Assembly (NCBI GenBank): GCA_029204225.1
Contig: CM055113.1
Coordinates: 34,626,557 to 34,690,556, forward strand
DNA: 64,000 bases
Reading direction: 5' to 3'
From: Diphasiastrum complanatum
Taxonomy: Eukaryota > Streptophyta > Lycopodiopsida > Lycopodiales > Lycopodiaceae
How positions within the stretch are numbered: position 1 is the stretch's first letter; each line of letters begins with the position of its first letter. Shown here one piece after another: positions 45,101 through 57,100 of the stretch. The translations under genes and the position numbers were made by a program. The notes under the pieces are model-generated. The model did not search any database. It was not told the origin of the DNA and saw only the letters and a program-made list of their open reading frames with translations.

Positions 45101-48100
45101 ATGCACATGTTCCAAGCAGAACAAGGATATCTTGTAGGATATGACAATCATTCGTCATACTACAGAGTCTATATGCCAAAGACAAACACAGTGAAGACAG
45201 TCAGAGACGTCGAATTCGATGAGAGCAAAAAGATGGCCAACGATGATCCTATTAGTTATGAAGTCCTTGGAAGATAGTACTATGATTTACCAACTGTGAC
45301 AGAGGGAGCAGAGGACGAACACTCAGACGAAGATGTTCGAGTCGCACCTCCTTCAAGTGACAAATCAGACGAAGAAAGATTCGCAAGCCAGCCTACTGCT
45401 ACAATACCTGTATACCGAAATGGTTTTGGACCTAGCAGAGCTAAGAAAGGCAAGAGCATTGCAGTTCTAGAAGGATCTCCTAGAAGATCGACAAGAGAAC
45501 GAAGAGCGCCAACAAGATTTGTGCCAGGCAGCTCAGCTTCTACCTCTGAAGAGTTTTGTGGATTCTGTGGAGAACCACAAACATTCGAGGAAGCAATTGA
45601 ATGTCCAGAGAAGGACAAATGGATCCAAGCCATGAATGAGGCGATGGTATCCATTAGGAAGAATCGGGTATGGACGTTGCAGCCACTACCAGATAAGCGA
45701 AAGATCTGTAAAATGCAAGTGGGTATACAAGCTGAAGTATGGACCGAATGGAGATATTTCTAAGTATAAAGCAAGACTTGTAGTGAAGGGGTTTTCTCAG
45801 AGATATGTTTACTGTTTGCATATGCAGCTGCTTATGATCTCAGGATTCACATCGTGGACGAAAAGACAACATTCTTGCATGGCGAGCTAGACGAAGAAGT
45901 CTACATGGATCAACCATCAGGCTACATTTCGAACTCACTTCCTACTTATGCATGCAGAATGCATAGGAGTATCTACGGTCTGAAGCAATCAGCGCGACAA
46001 TGGTATAAGAAGAAAGATCAAGTCCGAAATCTTTAGGATTCAAGCCACTAGTTGCTGATTCTAATGTTTATGTGAGAATTACAGATGGGAAGATCATCAT
46101 TGTAGCTGTATATGTGGACGACACTTTGATACTCTGCAAAAGTGAAGAACTTATTGCTGAGGTGAAGTATGACATCTCGAAACATTTCAAAGATTGCAGA
46201 CTTGGGAGAAGCCAGATGTTATCTTGGCTTACAGATTGACAGGGACTATGAGGGAGGTAAATTGTACCTTCATCAGTCCAAATATACCCAGAAAATCCTA
46301 GAGGATTTTGGGATGCTGAATTGCAAAGGAGCAAATACTCCAATGCTTGCAGGAACAGTCTTGACGAATGAAGATTGTTCGAAGACTGAAGAAGAAAGAG
46401 AATTGATGCAACGTACACCATACAGGAAGCTGATCGGATCATTGATGTATCTTGCAGATAACACACGTCCTAACATTGCTTATGCCGTGTTCAGGATGAG
46501 CCAATTCTGTACGAATCCAGGCTCAACTCATTGGAAGATTGCGAAACGGTTGTGCAATACCTTTAATTAACGAACGATTTTGGTTTGTGTTATTCTCGTG
46601 ATGCAGGGTTCCAGATGCTTTCCTACAGTGATGCTAGCTGGGCATCTCTCAAGGGCGATTGCAAAAGTGTCTCAGGAGGATGCACCATCGCGTCAGGAGC
46701 AGCAATTCTCTAGGTCAGCAAGAAGCAGACCATTGTGGCTCAATCATCCTGCGAAAGTCAGACGACGCGAAAGTCAAACAACTTGAAGCGACACGAAAAT
46801 CTTCGTAACACTTTTCGACCTTCACGCTCCAAAGGATCAGGAAGATCATGCAAGTACCATGAAGTACAAAAATCTTGATCTGATATGATGACGTCAGCGG
46901 AAGAGTGTTAGGACGTGCCTAACCCACCACTCTTGTAATCCATGATTAGTTATAGATTGTTTAATCTATCTAATTAGATATGCTACTCTGAATGTATGCA
47001 ATTACTAGATGTATAAAACACATACAGTAGCAGATAGAAAATATACAGAAAAGAAGTCCGCCTGTGAGCGAGACAATTTTGTAAGCAGGATCTACAGAGA
47101 TCCAAGAAGTCCGCTAGTAAGCGAGACGCTACTTGTGAGAGAACACTATTTTCTCTCACGCCAATGCGTTGTGTGGATCTGTCATACAACGCTCGAAATC
47201 AAGAGGATCAATAGATGATACTGTGGCTATTACGCACATATCACTCTCAATTTTGTCTGATCTTGAATGAATTACTGTCTGCTATCGCTTGTGTATCTCA
47301 TTCACTTGTTTTATCAATTCTGCACACTGGTTCAGTTTTGTTGAATGTTGTATTGATCAAAAACGTAGATCAGCAGTGTTTGTCTACTTTCTGGAGGATG
47401 GTAGGAATGATATAGCAGGTAGTGACCACCAATCATAACTGAAATCCATCCGAATTGTTTTCGTTTGCGATTAATTTGATTTCGCTTTAGCAATGTCAAT
47501 ATCAGAACTCGTTCAAGTTTCGCTTCGCTTCATTTCGTCTGGTTTCGCTTTGTTTCGTTTCGTTTTGTTACAGAGCCTGATTGATATTTGCAATTTGCGT
47601 TCCACATTTTTCGCATCACAGGAGTGAAAGTCTACATTCTAGTGGACACTGGATACACATTGTTGATTTGCCTAAGAGAGAAAAAATCACACATGCAAGT
47701 TCTAGGAACGAAGAAACAACTCAAGGTATCTTTGTAGTGAACCCTTGCAACTACTAGGTGGGTGAATAAAAGCTGAAAACAAACTTGGATTACTCTTAAT
47801 AGCTCTAGTGCAATAAATTTTAGCAGCAAAAATAACTGAAAATGTAACTATAGAAACATTCAAGAAGGAAAGTACAAAACTCCCAACCAACATTTTCTCT
47901 CCATGTCTTGTGAAACTACGGGCTCCCAGCCGCAATCCCTCCCTATCAAAGATCTAAATGAAATACTATAATTTCTCCTCTTATCTACCTTTATTATTTT
48001 GCACTAAACACCATGTTTTGCTCTTATGCTCATGTTATGAACATGACAAAATGTTTAGTGTGAGCTGTCTACCTCAACAAAAAAAATGTTCCACACTATT

Positions 48101-51100
48101 TGGAATTTGTTCATAAGGATCTGGACATACTATAACTTGATAGATACACAATGTGCTCCAATGCATCTTAGCAACAAGCATTTGAGAAGAAATTGGAAAT
48201 TGTAGATTGCTCTTTGTACCAAATTGTATTAAGTTAACTAAATACACGAGAAACAATATACATGGTAATTTTCTTTTGGTTGCCAACAAAAAATAAAAAT
48301 TTGCTAAAAGTGTTTAATGAAAATCTCAATATATTAAGGTTTTTCTTGAAATCCATATATATGCCTGTATATATACTATTGCAAGGTTCCATAGCCACAA
48401 TCACAAACGAGTACTTTTGTGTAAGGACTTTTTAGGTGGTTGTTAACATTGCCTATTTCATGTTCTTATTTTCTTTCAGACACAAGAAATCACATAATAG
48501 TCTAGTTGAACTGCATCATGGCTCCTCATTCACTTGGAAATAATCATGATATATTCACATTTTGGAGTGATATCGTCTTTGTTGCTTTAGGGATCTCCGA
48601 TGCAAAGGCATGTGTTGCAGCGCTACATTTCTTTCTATCAAATGCTGCAAGATTTGATGTTGATGATGGAATACTTTCTAGAGAGTTGCAACAACTTGGT
48701 CTACCCAAGGGTGACTATAATCTCTTTTAATTGCACTATTTTCAAACTTTGATACTTCGTGAGCTATATCTATGTAAAGTACATGAATCTTTCATAAAAC
48801 ATTTGTTTGTTTTGTAATTGTTTTTACCTTCTCATTTTAATCATTGCATAGCACGATCACTTTGAGTAACTTTTTAAAGCATGTGATCTTTCAATGACTA
48901 CCTATGTCCTTAATCATTACCTTACTCTTGCAAATACTTTCTTGGTCTTTCAAAATCCCATTCTTGATTAATGGACTAAAGCTTGAGAAAACTTTGTACA
49001 GAGCATAGCGACTATCTTTGTAGGCCCTATGAGGAGAACAAGTCAGCTTTGCAGACTAAGTTTTTGCATGAAACTCTTCAAGGTGATGAGCTAGTTGTAC
49101 ATGCTACCAATTCAAAGGATTGTGTAGTTGTTTCTGCTAACTTACTCATTTTTTATACTTGGATGAAGTTGTCTCTTTGATAATAGAAAAAAGATATTAA
49201 GCACATGTTTTAACATTATATCTTTCTACATCAAAGATTTGTGCCATGATCCTTAGAAAAGTTCCCTACAAGGCAAGACAACGGATTTTAAGTGAAAATT
49301 TGAAAATAGTTTCCTCAATTGTGTTGCTCGAACACATTATAATTTGTATGCACTTTGTAATTATGGTGCTTATGTTACAATCGGTTAATGAACCAAGTTT
49401 CCAAAGGTAACTCCCGAGGGTCAAGGAGCCAAGCTCCAATTGATTGCAACTATTGGAAGAGTAATGCTAATGACACATTCATTACTAAATGTAGATTACA
49501 CCATGGTAACATGATGAGTCCACTAATAAAGTACTAGGTAGTTGAAATGTGTATCATCGGTGCCTCTAAGGGGGTTGGGACTCCAGCAGTGTTCCGAAGA
49601 CACGCTTAAGTCTAACATTCATCCAACATGAGTTCTTGTAGAAGCCAACTTGGAAAAGGTAACCAGTCTAAGAATTCATAACTTTGGAAACCGGAAATCC
49701 CAATCAACCTAAAAGCCAACGTGAAATCCATCCCCAAAAGTTAACAAAGGCAAAGACAAGTCACTCGTGAATATCCCATGGCATAGTGGTAACCGAACCA
49801 ACTAGATGGCATAGTGGCGGGCCAAGCATTGGTGGTGCGGGCCCTTTGGCACTGTTGACACAAAAAGGTTGATTTAAGGATCCTTCCACTTGGACCAGGT
49901 TTAGAGGTGAAAACGAAATGGTAATAACCCCCAAGGATCAACTTTATTAAATTTGGAAGAGGTTACATTCATACATGGACTGACTAGTCTTGGGGCCACC
50001 AATCCAATTTGCTCCTCGAATCCTTAGGTATGTAAGAATAAGCAATACTCCCAAACACTCTCAAATGACTTACATCTGGCTTCTGACCCGTGTAAGCTTC
50101 CTCTGGAGTTCGATTCTCTACAACCTTTGTAGGACTTCGATTCAAAAGATAAATCGCCGTCTTAACTGCTTCACCCCAAAACATATTTGGAAGATTTTTA
50201 CTCTTGAGCATACTCCTCATAGTTTCCACTATAGACCGGTTCTTTCTTTCCACAACTACATTTTGTTGGGGCGTGTGTTTGCAAATTGTCTCTTTATACC
50301 ATGATCCTTGCAAAACACCTGAAATTCCGTAGAAAGATACTCTCCCCCTTTGTCTGAGCGGAGTATCTTGATTTGTCTATTTGTTTCTTTCTCCACCTAT
50401 GTCTTAAACCATGTGAAATACTTGAACGCTTCACCCTTATTGCTAAAACTTCACGGGATTGATGATGGGTAGCTGGGATTTTGATGTTGCCCCTAGAATA
50501 GTCATCCACAAACACCATAAAGTAACTTGCTCCCCCATAAGATTGAGTCCTCATAGGAACACACAAATATGTATGAACAATTTCTAGAACATTTTTTGCC
50601 CTGAATGTACTAGGCAAAAATCTCTTCATATGATGCTTGCCTAAGACACAGCCTTTCACAAACCTTGTGATCAGAAACAACTTGAGGTAAACCTGTAACC
50701 ATGCTAAATTTCCTCAAGACTTGTAGACTTTTGTAATTCAGATGTCCAAACCTCTCGTGCCATAACTTACTCAATGATCCAATATCCGCAACACTTGCAT
50801 GATGATCCACCACCTGAGCCTGAAGTTTGTTCAACCGCCCTGCAAGTATGCCCTCAACTACTACTACATTATTTTTCTTCTTGATGAGACACCGCTCTTC
50901 ATCAAACTGCACCACCATGTGTTGCTTTGCAATAGCTGATACTGAGAGTAAGTTTTTCCTGATTCTTGGTACATAAAGCACATCCTTTATGTCTCCAATC
51001 TTCCCTGAAGGTAGTTGAACCTGTACTTTTCCAACTCCTTTTATACTATATGTGTAGTTATCTCCCAACCTCACATTTGACCCATCATCTAATTTTTGAA

Positions 51101-54100
51101 AATTAGATAGCCACTCTCGTCTAGGTGTCATATGCTTTGAAGCTCCTGAATCAATAAACCAATACTCTTCTTCCTTCGAGAAGCCACCACCAGAAGATGT
51201 CGGTGCCGAAAACCACTCATAGTCTTCAAGATCCAAAGCACTCAATTTTGCATTAGATGTTTCTTCTTCTTCAGCCAAAATCCCGTCCTGCTTTTTCTTG
51301 AACTTATTGTGCTAGCACTCCTTTGCATAATGTCCTGATTTTCCGCAAATAAATCAATTTCCTTTTTGAACCACTTTCTTTCCATCTTCTGGTCGATTTA
51401 ATTGATTCTCCTCCATATTTTGCTGCTTCTTCTTCTTCTTCTTCCCTTTGCCACCCTTCTTGGAACTTTGCTCTTGCTTCTTTGCCAAAAATGCCTGTTC
51501 CTTGAAATCGTCCCTGTTGACAATATTTTGTCGTCTCATTTCTTCCTGTAGTAAGAGGGCATTTAGCTCATCGAAAGAAGGCCTCGTTTCTCTTAACGAT
51601 AGCATCATTAAGTAGTGTTTGTGGATGATATTTTGATCTATAGCAGAACACTCAAAGAGCATGCTAAGCATCTCCGTACTGTCTTACGTATCTTAAGACA
51701 AGCAAAGCTTTATGCAAAGGAATCAAAGTGCGAATTCTTTAAAAAGGAACTTCTTTACCTTGGTCATAAGATCACCTCTTTTGGGATCAAGATTGACGAG
51801 GAAAAGGTAAAGATGGTAGTGGAATGGCCAGTCCCTAAAACGGTTCGTGAACTTAGGTCGTTCTTAGGTTTCACTGTGTTTTTCCGTAGATTTGCAGAGG
51901 AATACTCGAAGATTGCTGCCCCTCTCAACAATATGTTGAAAGGAGTGAAAAGCCGCAAAGGTAGGCCAAGTCCTCCCATTAGATGGAATGAGAAATTAGA
52001 TTAGAGTTCTCAGAAACTCAAGCTTCTAATTGCCTCGGCTCTAGTTTTGAGAATAGCGGATCCAGATTTGTCGTTCGTCATCAACACTGACGTGAGTGAT
52101 ACGGCTATTGGAGCTGTTCTCTTGCAGGAGGGCCAGCCCATTGCCTTTGAAAGTAAAAAACTAACTAATGCACAGGTCAGGTATACCACACAGAAAAAAG
52201 AGCTTTTTGCGGTGATCCATGCTTTGAAATCATGGAGGCATTACCTGTATGGTAATAAGTTCATGGTTAATAGAGATCACCAACCTTTAAAGTATTTCTG
52301 TAATCAAAATGATTTGAGAGGTCGTAAGGCCAGATGGGCAGAACTCATGCAAGAATTTGACTTTGAAGTGCGGTATATCAAAGGCTCATCTAATCAGGTG
52401 GCTGATGCACTTAGTCGAATTGTGAAGTGAACGAACTTTCCTTCACCAAGATCAGTACACACTTTTATCTCTCCCTGAGAGGTCTTTGTGAGAAAGACCC
52501 ACATTTTGGACCAATTTGGAATAGGGTTCGGGGGGGGGGGGGAGGGGGGGCAGCCCCTTTGAGATTCCTAGGTGCTGGAAAAAGAGGGGGAAGTTGGTGG
52601 ATTGCCACCCATTCCCATTTCTCAAATTTCAGGTTTTCTTAAGTTGAATTTCCTCAAGTTTTGTAAGGATTCAAGAAAGCTGACTTCTTTTGCAAGACTT
52701 GCCTCCTCTTTTCTTCATCTATCTATGGATGCTTTCCAACCTAAGCCAGTTGAAGCCATGAGTTCTACGGCTTCTATGGATGATGAAGCCCTTATGCTGG
52801 CAATTAATAACTTAACAACAACAAATATTGATATGCAGGCAAAGCATAACTGTTAGGAATAGCAAAACCACAAAAAGACAAAGCTAGTCCGTACCACCCA
52901 GCCAACACATTCTCTTATAGAATGCCCCTTCTAGCCCAGTGTGGGTTTGCATGCGGTAGGTGGCAGCTGCACTCACCATGCATGTTGCATGAGGAGTCCT
53001 AGTCAACTGTTGTAGGATTGCTGTTACGTACCATATCGGTACGCCCTTCAGTGACAACCTCGCAAGGGGCATGACGCGTTGGTGGATGGAGAGCACGTGC
53101 ATGAGCCAGGATGTATCCCCAGGCCAGGAGATGTGTGCTAGGGAGAGCCAAGGGTGATGGCTGGTGGTATGGGACGCCAGTTATTGCAGGAGGCTTGATC
53201 AGGCATGTGGATGTCGATAGCTCCAGTGCATGGGGGTGGGTCAGTTGTGACCCTATGGATGGGCAGAGACGGTGTGTTGTCACTAGTTTGGGGTGTGCGT
53301 CAACCTCCAAAGCAATCAGAGATTTATGGGAGTTGTAACATTTGGTATCAGGATTCAGAGCCGCCAATTTCTTTTAAGGTGCACTTGTTCCCTAGTTATG
53401 ACCTTGCGGTATGGGAATGTGGGTGAAAATTTGTTAACTTCAATCCTTATCTCTTGTGGATTTTTGGATTGAGTGTAGTTGGTTGCTGGAAATTAAATTA
53501 GTTTAGTTTAAATTGTTTATTGTCAGAAATGACTTTTCAAGAAATTTTTTGGTTTGAGTGATTTGAAGCTATCTTGATTTTAATTGTTAAATCTTTATCT
53601 TATAGCTTAAATTATCAAACTTTAGAGTTTTTGTGGTTCACGTTTCCTTGAAAGGTGTTATTATGATTTCAAGAAAAGAAGATAAGGAAGAGAAGTTTAG
53701 TAGTTAGAGGTTATTCTTTTAAGTTTAACCTTGTTTTTTGTAGGAATCCCCCTCTTTTCTTTGAAATCTTTGCCTTTCAAAAAAAAAAAAAATAGTTCTG
53801 CAGCCGCAGGCCAGTAGACCTGCGTCCTCTTCTCTTCTTTGACCTCTGTGGATCATGTGCTTCGGACCTCACAGTCCGTACGGGCTATTGATTGTTCAGA
53901 GGGGGGGGGGGTTGTACTCACTCCCCTTTATTTTTTAATGCAACCTATGGGCAGGCGCGACCTGCAGTTTGGGCGCTAGCACGCGACTGTAGGTGCCGCT
54001 GTTTTGTGTAGTAAAGAAGGGGGGGGGGGGTTGTACCTCCCCTCTTTCTCTTGTACTTTGTCTTCTGAAATGACAACAGGGGGAGGGGATATTGTGCGCC

Positions 54101-57100
54101 TCCCCATAGCCTTTCATGCTTTCAAATTGATTTCCAAAGCCTTGAAATCAAAGCTTGAAAAGTTGAAATAAAACTTAAACACTAAGTTTGAACTTAGTTT
54201 TAGGTTGTAAACCATAATAGTTCTTAGTCCTTAAGATTGAATCTAACTATTTCTTGGAGATCTGTCCTTGCATTTCGTACTGCTCCCTCCTCCCTCTCTG
54301 TACCTGCAGATCTCCAAAGCTTTGGAGAGGAACTGAGGCACGTAGGGGAAAGGAGGTGGGAGAGGAACTTTAATTTAATCTTATAACTTTTTGGAGTCCA
54401 TGGGCCATGTGGCACCTTTTGGTGATCCCACATGGTGGGGAGACTCTAGAAGGGACAAATGGGGCCTTTCTTGGGCCCCACTTGTCCTTTTTGCATGGAG
54501 GAAGGGGAGAAGCTTAGGAGAGCGGGTAAAAGGAGTGTACGTTCACATTCCTTGACTCCATTTTTCCAAGTTGTTTTTTAGTGCTCCTTAAGCTCAAGTT
54601 AGCTTATTTTCTTGGGCCTTTGTGCAATAGTTGTCAGTTTTTAACGGCTTGGACACCGTTGCTCTCCGTTTCCCGCTAGTCTTTTTTGATACTTTACCCT
54701 TGCCATGGAGACTCCTATGGATGTCATTCAAGCTCCAAGCCCTGCTAGGAATGATATGGAGGAAATGGCGCGTACGATAAATCTGTTGCATCAACAGATT
54801 GTTGACATGCGCTCTAAGCATGAACGGGCGGAGACCGAGTTGAGGGCTATGTCCCAATCTCGGCAGGCACTCCTCAACCCGATGTTTACCTCGGAATTCT
54901 TTATCGGGGAGAAAAAGGACAGACACCAAGACGTGGTCTTGGCTTGGTTAGATTGATGGACTTCTCATTTTTCCATGCTCGATCTACCAGACAGCTCCCG
55001 GATTGCGATTGCCATTATGTTTTTACGCAGCAAAGCGTACTCATGGTGGTAGGATCTAAAGGAGCGTGTCTTTGTGAAGATAAGCATGTTGAACTAAAAC
55101 TTCTGTGATAGATTGACCGCCGGCAGTTGATACTTTGAAATCCATTATCCTGCCTTTCCAAGAGCTTCTATATGGCTAAAAGCATGGTTTGGTGGTACAA
55201 CATGGACTGTCAAGGACAAGGCGATGAGCCTGATCTACCTTTTGTAACTGCTCATGAGGCTAATCAATGTTTATTGGATTCTGAGTATCACTCGTATTTA
55301 TGTTATTTGAAAGATGAATCTTACATGGATGCTTTTGTTACACATAATTTCAATGTTAATGTATCGTCTTTTCCTAAAGCATTGTCTTTTTATGATGATA
55401 ATGTAGAATCAATGCCTGAGGCCAAAATCTTTAAAGGACTTAGGGAGGAATATAGTGATACATTCTCTGAGCAGTTGCCTGAGGGTCTTCCCCCCTCTCG
55501 GGTAGTAGACCATCACATAGATCTCCTTCTCGACAGCTCTCCTGTATCGCGTTTTCCTTACAGGATGAGCCCAAAGGAAGAAGATGAGGTTGCTAGGCAA
55601 CTTGAGGAGCTATTACGTAAGGGCCACATTAGACCCAATAAGTCCCCTTGGGGAGCTCCTGTTTTGTTAATCGGCAAGAAAGACGGTGGTATTCGTCTTT
55701 GCGTCGATTACAAAAAGCTTAATAAAGTGACTATCAAGAACCGTTATTCCTTACCTCGGATGGACGACTTAATGGACCGATTGAATTTTTAGTTTTAGCC
55801 TTTGGTCTAACTAATGCCCCGACAACCTTCCAATAGATGATGAACGATATTCTTCGTCCATATCTAGGGAAGTTTCTCGTGGTATTTTTGGATGACATTT
55901 TGATTTATAGTAGGACTCTTGAGGAGCATGAGGCACATTTGCGTACGGTCTTAGATATTGTAAGGCAAGCAAAACTTTATGCTAAGGAGTCTAAGTGTGA
56001 GTTCTCTCAAAAAGACTCAAATACTTGGGACATATCGTTTTTGATCGAGGTCTTCAGATTGATTACCATAAGGTCCAGAAAATTCGTGATTGGCCTATCT
56101 TGGAAACCATTAGGGGTTAAATCTTTTTTGGGCTTCACAGGGTTTTTCCATAAATTCATTAAAGACTATGCCTTAATTACATTGCCTCTAACGAATCTTC
56201 TTAAGGGAGTGAAGAAAGCCAAAAGAAAAACTAAAAAGGGTAATAAGAAGAAAGCCGGAAGGCGTTCGAAAATCAGTCCACCGATTATTTGGACCAATGA
56301 ACTTAATCAAAGCTTTGAGGCTTTGAAGATGTTAGTGTCTACAACCCGTATCTTACACATAGTGGACCCTAGCAGACCTTTCTTGGTGGAAATGGATGCT
56401 AGTGAGTATGCGGTGGGTGCAGTCCTTTACCAGGATGGTAGACCCGTGGCTTTCGAAAACAAGAAGTTGGACCCACCTCAAAGTAGATATTCTACTTATG
56501 AGAAGGAACTTTTTGTTGTCATCCACGCATTAAAGATCTGGAGACATTATTTGTACGGATCTAAATTCGTGGTTATGACGGATCACGAGTCTATTAAGTT
56601 TATCTGCGATGCCCCGGACCTTAGGGGTCGTAAGGCCCGTTGGTCGAAACTCATTCAGGAGTTCGAATTCGACATTAAGTACCATCGTGGTACGTAGAAT
56701 TGTGTCGCTGATGCTTTGAGCCGGATTGGAGAGGTTAATCAGTTATGCTTTGCTGAGTTCCAATCCGAGTTGTATCTTTCTCTGCGAGATCTTTGTTGGA
56801 CCGATGAGTTTTTCGGTCATATTTGGCAAGAAGTCCTGGCAGGAAGCTCTATTGTGAGAAATAATCTTGGAAAGCAGGATTCCAAGAAGTCTCGCGAAGA
56901 GAAGATACTTGATGATTATTCCATTAGGAATGGTTTACTTTTCTAGAGGAAAAGTTTGTGTGCCTATCGCGGACATTTGGGCCCAAATCCTGCATGAGTG
57001 CCACGATAGCCCCAATGCGGGACACCCTGGTATACAAAGGACACTTGACCTTGTTAAAAGAGAATTTTATTGGCCAAAAATGAAAGGTGATGTCGAGGCT

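Larger units (their letters stand above)
43709..48590 (+). other. COMMD4 intron 3
   Basis: 4.88 kb. Mostly a copia remnant with a 3' LTR (about 44.15-47.42 kb), then a TTTCG-rich tract and unassigned DNA. Confidence 0.75.

Noticed and set aside
47625-47740. A short frame with [10 protein letters not shown] resembling a gypsy protease active site
   Set aside because: Only about ten residues fit and the following sequence does not continue as a protease. Too short to call.
48506-48730. A 74-codon ORF with its own ATG at 48506
   Set aside because: Only the part from 48591 to 48710 matches COMMD4. The upstream part has no similarity and lies before a good acceptor, so this ATG is not a gene start.
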